Origin: JBEBGV01 sp040081265
GTDB taxonomy: Bacteria > Acidobacteriota > Vicinamibacteria > Vicinamibacterales > UBA2999
Assembly: GCA_040081265.1 (NCBI GenBank)
Contig: JBEBGV010000021.1
Coordinates: forward strand, 1 to 64,000
DNA: 64,000 bases
Reading direction: 5' to 3'
The translations under genes were made by a program, and so were the position numbers. The notes beneath the pieces are model-generated. The model saw only the letters and a program-made list of their open reading frames with translations. It was not told the DNA's origin and made no database searches. Shown in pieces: positions 7,534 through 15,520 of this stretch (its first letter is position 1; the number at the start of each line of letters is the position of its first letter).

Positions 7534-8292
7534 TCAGTTCGCCGCGGGAGCCACGATACCCAGCAATTCCACTTCGAACACCAGTGCCGCGCCACCGGGG
7601 ATGTCCTGGTTCCCGGCATCGCCGTAGGCCAGACTGGACGGGCACACGAGCCGCGCCTTGCCGCCGACCTTCATGCGTTGCAGACCCTGTGTCCAGCATG
7701 GAATCACGCGTCCGAGCGGGAACTCGATTGGTGCGTTCCGCGCGTACGAGCTGTCGAACTCGGTACCGTTCCTCAGGGTCCCGCGATAGTGCACCTTGAC
7801 GGAGTCGGCCGGCGTGGGCGAGACCCCTGAACCGGCGGTCAGCTCGGTAAAGACGATGCCGGTGTCGGTGCGAACCGCCCCAGCCTCTGATGCTGCGGTG
7901 GCCAGGAACGCCGCCGAAGCAGTCTTCTCCTTTTCGGTCAGCCTCAGTGCCCGTTCCGCCGCGAACGGCTGCACCTTCGGTCCCCACTCGTCGAGCACGA
8001 GTATCGGTTTGCCACTGGTGGCGTCCGTGATGGCGCGCTTCACGATCTCGAGTTCGGCGGCGTCGAAGTCGAACGTCTTGAGCGAACGCTGCACGAGCAG
8101 GCCGAGTGCATAGATTGTCTTCTGCTCGTCGGTCATGCCGGCAGCGGCGTCAGCCTGCACCGGCGTCGGCTGCGGCGCAGCCGCACGTGGCGCCGCAGCC
8201 GGCCCGGTGGCCGGTGTGGCAGTGGGTGATGGCACCGGAGTCTGGGCCAGCACGATGGTGGGCAGCAGGACGATCAGCAGCGAAAGGCGCAT
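7534..8292 (-). CDS. Exported FKBP-type peptidyl-prolyl isomerase
   Basis: The ATG at 8292 gives a 252-residue protein with a clear signal peptide (RLSLLIVLLPTIVLAQ). A Pro/Ala-rich linker and a helical FKBP_N-like dimerisation region follow at residues about 50-150. The C-terminal FKBP domain has VKVHYRGTLRNGTEFDSSY, FPLGRVIPCWTQGLQRMKVG and PSSLAYG followed by VFEVELLGI. This matches periplasmic FkpA/Mip-like foldases that speed proline isomerisation in exported proteins. A longer start at 8343 would put an arginine-rich segment before the signal and is less likely. Its neighbours are a GlcG-like gene and an aldehyde dehydrogenase gene. Confidence 0.9.
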   Translation of the reverse strand: MRLSLLIVLLPTIVLAQTPVPSPTATPATGPAAAPRAAAPQPTPVQADAAAGMTDEQKTIYALGLLVQRSLKTFDFDAAELEIVKRAITDATSGKPILVLDEWGPKVQPFAAERALRLTEKEKTASAAFLATAASEAGAVRTDTGIVFTELTAGSGVSPTPADSVKVHYRGTLRNGTEFDSSYARNAPIEFPLGRVIPCWTQGLQRMKVGGKARLVCPSSLAYGDAGNQDIPGGAALVFEVELLGIVAPAAN

Positions 8293-8309
8293 GCGTAGAA
8301 GGTAGCACG

Positions 8310-8717
8310 CTAGCCGAGCGCGCCGAGTCCGGCCTGTGCGCACTGGCCGTCCTGCGGGCTGGTTCCGCCCGAGAGGCCAACCGCTCCCACGACCTTGCCG
8401 CCCCGTACGATTGGCAGTCCGCCCTCGACGGGCACGGCGCCCTTGATCCCAAGCACGCGGACGCCCTCACCACCGCCGGCGAGCATGTCCTGGAAGACCT
8501 TGGTTGGCCGCTTGAATCTCGCGGCTGACCGCGCCTTGTCCTGGCAGACCGTCGTGCTGCCGAGGGGGGTGTCATCCATCTTCTCGAAGTAGACGAGGTC
8601 CCCGTGGGGGTCGACAACGGCCACCGCCATCGTCCATTTGTTGGCCGAGGCTTCCTTGAGCGCGGCCGCCCCGACGATCTTCGCGTCTTCGAGAGAAATT
8701 GAAGGTCCGTACGACAT
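8310..8717 (-). CDS. GlcG/HbpS-family protein
   Basis: This 135-residue protein from the ATG at 8717 (a GTG one codon earlier is possible) shows the GlcG/HbpS fold. The first helix is ISLEDAKIVGAAALKEA, followed by MAVAVVDPHGDLVYFEKMDD, DKARSAARFKRPT and the closing GGKVVGAVGLSGG. Members bind haem or small ligands. In enterobacteria glcG sits in the glycolate operon; here the glycolate genes are some 9 kb away on the other strand. It probably shares a transcript with the FKBP gene (17-bp gap). Confidence 0.85.
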   Translation of the reverse strand: MSYGPSISLEDAKIVGAAALKEASANKWTMAVAVVDPHGDLVYFEKMDDTPLGSTTVCQDKARSAARFKRPTKVFQDMLAGGGEGVRVLGIKGAVPVEGGLPIVRGGKVVGAVGLSGGTSPQDGQCAQAGLGALG

Positions 8718-8759
8718 CACATGTCTCCAATCCGAGTGTCGCGAGTATGGTGCGCCTTA

Positions 8760-10373
8760 TCAGAAGCGCGACGAGCGAATCCACGTGTCCGCGCGCGCCC
8801 AGCTTGCCAGCAGGTCCGCATTCACGGCCGCATCGACCTTGCCCTGACCGGTCAGTGCCTGTTGAAGTCCGAGCAACGACCAGCCGTTGTGGGGATGATG
8901 GATCAGTTCGGCGCGGTAGATTGCCTCCGCATCGCTGAACCTCCGGGCCTCGAGCAGCGCCGCACCCAGCCAGTGGCGGGCCGAAAAGGGCAGCGGCTCA
9001 GGCTCGTCGTAGACGAGCGCTTCCTGGATGTCGGCGGCGGTGGTGAACGCCGCAAGGGCGGCCGGGAGATCCCCGCCCATTCGCTTGATTTCGCCGTCGA
9101 GAATACCGGCGACCACCGACAGCAATTCCTTCGCTGGTGACACGCGGAACACCGCATTCGAGGTGGCCGCCGTCGTGCGCACGCGCTCGAGATAGACCCT
9201 GGCGAAGTCGGGTTGTCCCTGCTTGAGATAGGCATAGCCCTGCGCGAAGTCCCAGAGCCCGCCCTGGATGTCGCTCTTCGGTCGGCTGGTCACCTCGAGC
9301 ACCTCGTCGAAGCGACCGAAGCGAATCAGGGTGAGCACCTGGTAGAACGAATCGCCGGTCAGCTTCGCGTAGTCCTTGCCAGCGCGCATCGCAATGGCGC
9401 CCTGGCCGTCGTACGACGCCGCATAGAGCAGCATGTGCAGGTTGTGTTCCGGGTAGATGGCGAAGCCTTCGCCGACGGCGGCTTTCAAATCGGAATGCCA
9501 CGCCTCCAGATTGGCGCGGACCGAATCGCCCCACCGGCCGACTTCGTTCCAGGTGTGCGACGGCATGTGGTTGATGTGGCTGGCGCCTGGAATGGAGCGG
9601 CCAAGGAACTCGGCACAGACCTCGGCGCGGCCGGGTGCGACAGTTGATTCGGTGGCGTGGACATACAGATGGCAGGCGCCGGGATGACGGACGTTGCGCG
9701 AGAGCACCGACTCGAGCACCGCGTGGAGGCGTCTGACATTCGGGTCGTTGATGTCGCGCCGCCCTCGTCGCGGTTCGAGGAGGAACAGTGCATCAGCGTA
9801 GAGCGTGGCAATGTCGAGGTCGGCCGGATACCTTTCGGTCACCTGCTTCATCGCTTCGGCATACGCGCGGTCCTGTTGGACCCGCGTCGCGGCGTCGAAG
9901 CGTTCGACGTAGCGCACGGCCATGGCTTCGATGAGCGCCCGTTCCCCGACGTCGGCGCGGTCCTTCAACGCCATCGCCTTCTGGATGGCGGCAAACGCGT
10001 GCGGCGCCTCTTCGGCGGTCATCGGCGCGTTGAGGTACGAACCCCATGCCCAGGCCTCGCCCCAGTAGCAGATCGCACAGTCCGGATCGCGTTTCCACGA
10101 CTCACGGAAGGAGCGGACCGCTTCGGCCTTGGCAAAGGCGTACATCATCTGGAAGCCCTGGTTGAAGTACGCCTGTGCGTCGGCGTTCCGGCTCGACATC
10201 GGACGCGTGAACTCGCCGAGTCCGGTCGTGTAGAGCTGAATCGGGTCGGTGTAGCGGTCGTAGATCGAGCGCGTGGCCGGCGTTGCCTGCGCGTGCATGA
10301 CGATTGGCAATGCCGCAGACAGCGATGCGACACAGAGAATCAAACGGGCACGCGTGGTGAGCAGGCTCAGCAT
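8760..10373 (-). CDS. Exported TPR-repeat protein
   Basis: The ATG at 10373 gives about 537 residues with a signal peptide (LILCVASLSAALPIVMHAQ). The sequence then has features of a TPR family common in Acidobacteriota: AYFNQGFQMMYAFAKAEAVR, DPDCAICYWGEAWAWG, and HLYVHATES followed by HINHMPSHTWNEVGRW. Helical pairs run to the C-terminus, where LGAALLEARRFSDAEAIYR is a clear TPR. A role as a scaffold in the cell envelope is likely, but no partner is known. It heads the minus-strand run and diverges from the MFS gene across about 60 bases. Confidence 0.8.
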   Translation of the reverse strand: MLSLLTTRARLILCVASLSAALPIVMHAQATPATRSIYDRYTDPIQLYTTGLGEFTRPMSSRNADAQAYFNQGFQMMYAFAKAEAVRSFRESWKRDPDCAICYWGEAWAWGSYLNAPMTAEEAPHAFAAIQKAMALKDRADVGERALIEAMAVRYVERFDAATRVQQDRAYAEAMKQVTERYPADLDIATLYADALFLLEPRRGRRDINDPNVRRLHAVLESVLSRNVRHPGACHLYVHATESTVAPGRAEVCAEFLGRSIPGASHINHMPSHTWNEVGRWGDSVRANLEAWHSDLKAAVGEGFAIYPEHNLHMLLYAASYDGQGAIAMRAGKDYAKLTGDSFYQVLTLIRFGRFDEVLEVTSRPKSDIQGGLWDFAQGYAYLKQGQPDFARVYLERVRTTAATSNAVFRVSPAKELLSVVAGILDGEIKRMGGDLPAALAAFTTAADIQEALVYDEPEPLPFSARHWLGAALLEARRFSDAEAIYRAELIHHPHNGWSLLGLQQALTGQGKVDAAVNADLLASWARADTWIRSSRF

Positions 10374-10435
10374 GATGCGCTCATTATGCTGTACAGGCGT
10401 GGCGAACAATGCCCGGGGTGATAGCATCACCCGCC

Positions 10436-11785
10436 ATGACCACAGACAAGCCGGCGTCGCTCGGATACGCGTGGTATGTCGTATTCGTCCTGATGCTCTG
10501 CTACACCCTGTCGTTTATCGACCGGACGATTCTGAGCCTCCTGGTCGGCCCGATGCGGCGCGAACTGCAGATCAACGACACGCAGGTCGGCCTGCTGCAG
10601 GGGCTGGCGTTCGCACTTTTCTACACCATCTGCGGCCTGCCGATGGGACACCTCGCCGATCGCTACAACCGCCGCAACATCATCGCCCTGGGCATCCTGG
10701 CCTGGAGCGCGGCGACAGCCCTCTGCGCCGGCGCTCGAAGCTTCACGTCCCTGTTCCTGGCGCGGATGGGCGTGGGTGTTGGCGAGGCTGCGTTGTCGCC
10801 CGCCGCCTTCTCGCTCATCTCCGACTACTTCCCCAAGGAGCGGCTCAGCGCGGCGCTGAGCGTGTACTCGATGGGTGTCTTCATTGGCTCCGGTCTCGCG
10901 CTGATGGTCGGCGGCCTGGTCGTGCAGGCGGTGACCCAGTTGCCGTCCATGGACGTGATGCTGATCGGTGTGATCGCACCCTGGCGTTTCACCTTCCTTG
11001 CCGTGGGTCTGCCCGGCGTGCTCGTCGCCCTCCTCGTCTACACCATCCGGGAACCGCTCCGTCGCAATGCTCTTCGTCAGCAGGATGGCCAGGCCGCGCG
11101 CCTGAGCGTCGGCGAGGCGGCGGCCCAGCTTCGCATGCGCTGGGAATCGGTGCTTGGCGTGTCGGTGGGCATGGGCGGACAGGCCATGTGTACCTATGCA
11201 TTCACGGCCTGGGGCCCCACGTTCTTCCAGCGCGTCCATGGATGGACGCCTGCCCAGACCGGCCGCAACCTGGGGATCGTCATTCTGCTGACAGGCTGTG
11301 CCGGGATGTATCTCGGCGGGGCACTGTCGGATCGCTGGCTGAAGCAGGGCATCCGCGAGGCACCGCTCAAGGTTGGCGTCCTTGCCGCGATCGGTACGGC
11401 GCTCTTCTTCGGCATCGCGTTCCTCAGTCCTGGCGCGAGCGCAGGCTGGACGCTGGCGTGGCTCGTGCCGGCGCTCTTCTGCCTGGCGTTCCCGATCGGC
11501 AGCGCCTACGCCTCACTGCAATTGATCTTCCCGAATCAGGTGCGAGGCCAGGTGACCGCCCTGCTGCTCGTCATCTTCAACCTGATTGGACTGACGCTCG
11601 GTCCGCTGCTGCCCGGGGCACTGAACGACTATGTGTTCGAGGATGGCCGAATGGTTGGCACGTCCATCGCCATCACGGTGATCTTCGGCTCTGTCGTCAT
11701 GATTGCCCTCTTCAGGTCCATCTACGGGCCGTACCGCCGGCACCACGCGCTGATGCAGCCGCTCGAGGACGCCGCACGTGCCTGA
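10436..11785 (+). CDS. Major facilitator superfamily transporter
   Basis: About 449 residues with 12 predicted membrane segments. The MFS signature between helices 2 and 3 reads GLPMGHLADRYNRRNII, and helix 1 begins YAWYVVFVLMLCYTLSFIDRTIL. This resembles the Spns/sugar-phosphate-antiporter-like group of organic-acid and aromatic-acid transporters. The substrate is unknown. I take the ATG at 10436; one at 10409 would add nine residues. The stop overlaps the next gene by 8 bases, and the next two genes encode DUF3237 and an FAD monooxygenase, which suggests uptake of an organic or aromatic substrate. Confidence 0.9.
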   Translation: MTTDKPASLGYAWYVVFVLMLCYTLSFIDRTILSLLVGPMRRELQINDTQVGLLQGLAFALFYTICGLPMGHLADRYNRRNIIALGILAWSAATALCAGARSFTSLFLARMGVGVGEAALSPAAFSLISDYFPKERLSAALSVYSMGVFIGSGLALMVGGLVVQAVTQLPSMDVMLIGVIAPWRFTFLAVGLPGVLVALLVYTIREPLRRNALRQQDGQAARLSVGEAAAQLRMRWESVLGVSVGMGGQAMCTYAFTAWGPTFFQRVHGWTPAQTGRNLGIVILLTGCAGMYLGGALSDRWLKQGIREAPLKVGVLAAIGTALFFGIAFLSPGASAGWTLAWLVPALFCLAFPIGSAYASLQLIFPNQVRGQVTALLLVIFNLIGLTLGPLLPGALNDYVFEDGRMVGTSIAITVIFGSVVMIALFRSIYGPYRRHHALMQPLEDAARA

Positions 11786-12236
11786 CCTTTCGCTCGAGCC
11801 TCTCTGTCGTATGCAGATTTCCCTGGCCGCGCCCCTGGATCTCGGCGAGACGCCCGCCGGCAGGCGCCGCATCATCGCCGTCACCGGTGGCTCCTTCACC
11901 GGGGAGCGATTGAGGGGCCGCGTGTTGCCGGGAGGTGCGGACTGGCAGCTCATTCGTGCCGACCACGTCGCATCGCTCGACGCTCGATACACACTCGAGA
12001 CCGACGATGGTGCGTTGATCTACGTCGAGAACCGCGGCTACCGTCACGGCCCCTCCGAAGTCATTGCCCGACTGGCGGCGGGCGAGCCGGTCGATCCGGC
12101 GTCGTACTACATGCGCACGACCCCGTGGTTCGAGACCAGCGACGCCCGCTACGCCTGGCTCAATCGCATCGTCTGCGTGGCCTCAGGTGCACGACGTGCC
12201 GCTGACGTCGACCTCCAGGTGTTCGAGGTCCGATGA
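11778..12236 (+). CDS. DUF3237 protein
   Basis: This 152-residue protein fits DUF3237: a first strand pair, GSFTGERLRGRVLPGGADW, then the central DDGALIYVENRGYRHGP and the late motif YYMRTTPWFETSDARYAWLNR. The fold is thought to be a beta-barrel. It is often found beside genes of aromatic or organic-acid breakdown, but no activity is established. The GTG start overlaps the transporter stop, with a GAGGA box 8 bases ahead. Its own stop overlaps the ATG of the FAD monooxygenase, so the three genes form one coupled unit. Confidence 0.85.
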   Translation: MPDLSLEPLCRMQISLAAPLDLGETPAGRRRIIAVTGGSFTGERLRGRVLPGGADWQLIRADHVASLDARYTLETDDGALIYVENRGYRHGPSEVIARLAAGEPVDPASYYMRTTPWFETSDARYAWLNRIVCVASGARRAADVDLQVFEVR

Positions 12237-13486
12237 ACGTCACTATTGTCGGCGCGGGTATCGGCGGCCTGGCCACCGCGTTGTTTCTGCATCAGCAGGG
12301 TCACCAGGCGCGCGTCTACGAATCGGTTGGCGAACTGCGCGAACTCGGTGTCGGCATCAACCTGCTGCCCCATGCGGTCAGGGAACTTGACAAGCTCGGG
12401 CTCCTGGAGCGCGTCGCCGAGAGTGGCGTCCTCACCCTTGAACTGCTGTACTTCAACAAGCTGGGCCAGCGCATCTGGCAGGAACCGCGTGGCATCGATG
12501 CCGGCTATAAGTGGCCGCAGGTGTCGATCCACCGTGGACGGTTGCAGCGCATCCTGCTCGACGCGGTGCGCGAACGCCTCGGCAACGACAGCGTCGTCAC
12601 CGGGCATCGGCTCACCGCGGTGGCCTTGCAGGAGGCTGGCGTCACCACGACGTTCTCGGTCACTGGTCCGACGGCGACCGCCATCGATGTGACCGCCGAT
12701 GTTGCCGTCATGGCCGATGGCATTCACTCTGCCGCCCGGCGCCAGTTCTATCCCGACGAGGGCATCCCTATCTATTCAGGGTCGATGCACTGGCGTGGCA
12801 CGACCCTGATGCGGCCGTTTCTGTCGGGACGATCGATGTTCATGGCCGGCCACAGCGCCGTGAAGTTCGTGGCCTATCCCATCACCCGGCCAGACGCCAA
12901 CGGCCTGGTGCAGGTGAACTGGATCGCTGAAGCGCGCCGCGAACAGCCCCTCAACCGCGAAGACTGGAATCGCCCCGGACACATCGACGACTTCCTTCCG
13001 CTGTTCGAGTCATGGACCTTCGACTGGCTCGATGTGCCCGGCATGATTGCTGGCCACCAGCAGATCTACGAGTACCCCATGTGCGATCGGGATCCGCTGC
13101 CGCAGTGGACGTTTGGACGCTGCACGCTGCTCGGCGACGCCGCGCACCCGATGTACCCCATCGGGTCCAACGGCGCGTCGCAGGCCATCCGAGACGCCAG
13201 TGCGCTGGCCGACGCGTTTGCCCGCCACAGTGATGTGCCGGCGGCTCTCGCGGGCTACGAGCGGGTCCGGCGCGAGGCGACGACCGCGATCGTCTTGTCC
13301 AACCGTCGGATGGGGCCCGAAATCGTGATGCAGATGGCCGAGGATCGAGCGCCTGCCGGCTTCTCGACGATAGACGAGGTGGTCTCCAGGCAGGAACTCG
13401 AGGCGGTGGCCGACGGGTACAAGAAGGTGGCCGGCTTCTCACGCGACGCGCTGAACGCCGGTCTCTCCGTCCTCGACGGCGCGTAG
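12233..13486 (+). CDS. FAD-dependent monooxygenase (salicylate-hydroxylase/PhzS-like)
   Basis: This 417-residue flavoprotein begins with the Rossmann motif MNVTIVGAGIGGLATALFL. It has the second FAD site GDAAHPMYPIGSNGASQAI near residue 300 and an intermediate D-G motif (VMADGIHSAARR). That is the set of group A flavoprotein hydroxylases, which use NAD(P)H and O2 to hydroxylate aromatic or similar substrates. The closest described types by layout are the PhzS and salicylate-hydroxylase-like oxidoreductases. It is translationally coupled to the DUF3237 gene and followed by the IclR regulator, which may control it. Confidence 0.87.
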   Translation: MNVTIVGAGIGGLATALFLHQQGHQARVYESVGELRELGVGINLLPHAVRELDKLGLLERVAESGVLTLELLYFNKLGQRIWQEPRGIDAGYKWPQVSIHRGRLQRILLDAVRERLGNDSVVTGHRLTAVALQEAGVTTTFSVTGPTATAIDVTADVAVMADGIHSAARRQFYPDEGIPIYSGSMHWRGTTLMRPFLSGRSMFMAGHSAVKFVAYPITRPDANGLVQVNWIAEARREQPLNREDWNRPGHIDDFLPLFESWTFDWLDVPGMIAGHQQIYEYPMCDRDPLPQWTFGRCTLLGDAAHPMYPIGSNGASQAIRDASALADAFARHSDVPAALAGYERVRREATTAIVLSNRRMGPEIVMQMAEDRAPAGFSTIDEVVSRQELEAVADGYKKVAGFSRDALNAGLSVLDGA

Positions 13487-13508
13487 GGCCCCGCACGCCG
13501 TTCTTTCA

Positions 13509-13527
13509 TGTCTCGCAATATGAGACA
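13509..13527. promoter_or_regulatory. Palindromic operator candidate upstream of the IclR gene
   Basis: TGTCTC and GAGACA are perfect 6-bp arms around GCAATAT. The site lies about 43 bases before the IclR start codon and within the only gap (83 bp) between the oxidoreductase unit and the regulator. IclR proteins bind palindromes of about this length as dimers and usually repress themselves. Binding itself is inferred. Confidence 0.5.
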
Positions 13528-13569
13528 GTCTGAACTATCCTGCGACGCCATAGTAAAAGGAGCGGGCCC

Positions 13570-14394
13570 GTGACAGCAGCGAGAACCGCGGTGAAGGCGT
13601 CGGCGCGAGCTGAGCAAGGCGGCCCGTACCGCGTGCAGGTGCTTGACCGGATGTTGAGCATCCTCGATCTGCTGGCGCAGTCCGACTCTGATCTCGGTCC
13701 GTCGGAGCTGGGCGAGAAGTTGTCGCTCCATCGCAGCACCACGCACCGGTTGCTCAAGGTGCTCGAGCGCCACCAGCTCATTCGGAAGAGTCCGCTCGAG
13801 GGCAGGTATGGCCTGGGCATCAAGCTGTTCGAGCTTGGCAGCCGGGTGGTGTCGCAGTTCGACCTGGCGTCCCGTTCACAGCCGTTTCTGCGACGTCTGG
13901 TCGATGTCGCGGGCGAAACGGCGCACGTCTGTGTGCTGAACGACGCGGAGATGGTGTCGGTTGCCAACGTCGAAGGTCCGTGGACGCTGCGGACGCCGTC
14001 GACGGTCGGCCGCCGCACGCCGCTCTATTGCACCTCGGTCGGCAAGGTGGTGCTGGCCTATCTGCCGACAGCGGAGCAGAGCCACCTGCTCGATCGGGTG
14101 CAACTCGTCCGCCGCACCAAGCGAACCACGACCAGTCGCCCCGCGCTCGAAGCCGAGCTTCAGGTGATTCGCCGGCGCGGCTTCGGCATGGACAACGAAG
14201 AAATCGAGGAGGGACTCCGGTGTATCGGTGCACCCATCTTCAATCACCGCGGAGAGATTGCCGCGGCCATCAGCGTGGCAGGCCCGGTGTTTCGCGTGAC
14301 CCGGCAGCGGCTCCCTGAAATCGTTCGCGCGGTCAAGACCGCCGGACGCGACCTCTCGCATGACCTCGGATATCGACCGTCATCGCAACCGTAA
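13570..14394 (+). CDS. IclR-family transcriptional regulator
   Basis: This 274-residue protein starts at GTG with AAAAGGAG upstream. Residues about 20-85 form the winged helix: QVLDRMLSILDLLAQ, LGPSELGEKLSLHRSTTHRLLKVLE, LIRKSPLEGRYGLGIKLFELG. The C-terminal effector domain has YCTSVGKVVLAYLP, FGMDNEEIEEGLRCIGAPIF and AAISVAGP, typical of IclR regulators that bind small organic acids. Position at the head of a malate synthase/glycolate oxidase run suggests it senses glyoxylate, glycolate or a related acid, as IclR itself does for the glyoxylate shunt. That link is inferred. Confidence 0.93.
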   Translation: MTAARTAVKASARAEQGGPYRVQVLDRMLSILDLLAQSDSDLGPSELGEKLSLHRSTTHRLLKVLERHQLIRKSPLEGRYGLGIKLFELGSRVVSQFDLASRSQPFLRRLVDVAGETAHVCVLNDAEMVSVANVEGPWTLRTPSTVGRRTPLYCTSVGKVVLAYLPTAEQSHLLDRVQLVRRTKRTTTSRPALEAELQVIRRRGFGMDNEEIEEGLRCIGAPIFNHRGEIAAAISVAGPVFRVTRQRLPEIVRAVKTAGRDLSHDLGYRPSSQP

Positions 14395-14428
14395 ACACCC
14401 TCATGTTCACAGCGCTCAGGAGGCTCAC

Positions 14429-15493
14429 GTGAAAGCACTGCTCGCGATCGGCGTTGCTGTCGGCACCGTCACCGCACTGACCGCCACCGCACTGACCGCG
14501 CAACAGCCGGCCACTGCTCCCCGCGGAACGTTCGAGTCACACATCGCCGCGGCGCGGATCGCGGCGGGAAGCGACGAGAACGGGATGTTCCGCCGCCTCT
14601 GCGAAGCCGTTATCGCGGCGCCGGTGACGCCGCCAGCTCCGCCGGCCGCACCAGCGGCACCGGGCGCAGGCCGCGGCAACGCGCCCAGGCCGGTGCCGGA
14701 CCGCGCCACGTGGCATGCCGAACCCGCCAAGGTGTTCGACAACCTCTACTTCTTCGGACAGACGGAGTTCTCCGTGTGGGCGGTCACCACGTCAGAGGGG
14801 ATCGTTGTCGTGGACACGATCTTCGACTACTCGGTGGAAGACGAGGTTGTCGAGGGCATGAAGAAGCTCGGGTTGGACCCGACGCAGATCAAATACGCCA
14901 TCGTCAGTCATGGACACGCGGACCATTCCGGCGGCGCAAAGTTTCTTCAGGATCGTTTTGGCACGCGCATCCTCGCTTCAGCGGCTGACTGGGACCTGCT
15001 CGAGCGTTCCAATGGCGTGGTGCCGAAGCGCGACATGGTCGTGACGGACGGGCAGAAGCTGACGGTTGGCGACACGACCTTCACCATGTATCTCACTCCT
15101 GGTCACACAGCCGGTACCATCTCCACTGTGTTTCCTGTCAGAGATGGCCGACAGTCTCATCGGGCCGCTGTGTGGGGCGGGACGATGTACAACTGGCTGA
15201 ATAACAATGGCCGCGGCTATGTCACGCCGGCGACGCCGACTGCCTATTGGTTCAAGCTGTATAGCGACTCCGCGAGCCGCTTTCGGGATGTCGTGACGGC
15301 CGCGGACGTCGACGTGCTGTTGTCGAATCACACCGAATTCGACGGCTCGAAGCGGAAGCTGCCGGCGTTGGCTGCCCGACGCGCCGGGCAACCGCATCCG
15401 TACGTCGTCGGCGTTGAAGCGGTCGCTCGATACCTGACGCTGGTCGGCGAGTGCGCGACGGCGGGCAGCGTCAAGTTCAGTCCGGCACAGTGA
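14429..15493 (+). CDS. Exported metallo-beta-lactamase-fold hydrolase (copy 1)
   Basis: The GTG at 14429 has CAGGAGG 5 bases ahead and gives a 354-residue protein. A signal peptide (ALLAIGVAVGTVTALT region) is followed by a Pro/Ala/Gly-rich stretch with APGAGRG. The MBL domain has the zinc motif SHGHADHSGG, then TPGHTAGT and a late SNHTEFD. A relative lies at 23087, on the other side of the malate synthase/glycolate oxidase genes; the two share the motif DNLYF before the domain and SNHTEFD after it. The substrate is unknown, perhaps an ester or lactone in the periplasm. Confidence 0.85.
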   Translation: MKALLAIGVAVGTVTALTATALTAQQPATAPRGTFESHIAAARIAAGSDENGMFRRLCEAVIAAPVTPPAPPAAPAAPGAGRGNAPRPVPDRATWHAEPAKVFDNLYFFGQTEFSVWAVTTSEGIVVVDTIFDYSVEDEVVEGMKKLGLDPTQIKYAIVSHGHADHSGGAKFLQDRFGTRILASAADWDLLERSNGVVPKRDMVVTDGQKLTVGDTTFTMYLTPGHTAGTISTVFPVRDGRQSHRAAVWGGTMYNWLNNNGRGYVTPATPTAYWFKLYSDSASRFRDVVTAADVDVLLSNHTEFDGSKRKLPALAARRAGQPHPYVVGVEAVARYLTLVGECATAGSVKFSPAQ

Positions 15494-15520
15494 CGCAATC
15501 GAGCATCGGGCGGTCCTCTC

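Noticed and set aside
10273..11913. Plus-strand frame of 546 codons overlapping the MFS gene.
   Set aside because: It is in a different frame from the transporter, is arginine-rich and has no membrane segments; the true product is the MFS protein.
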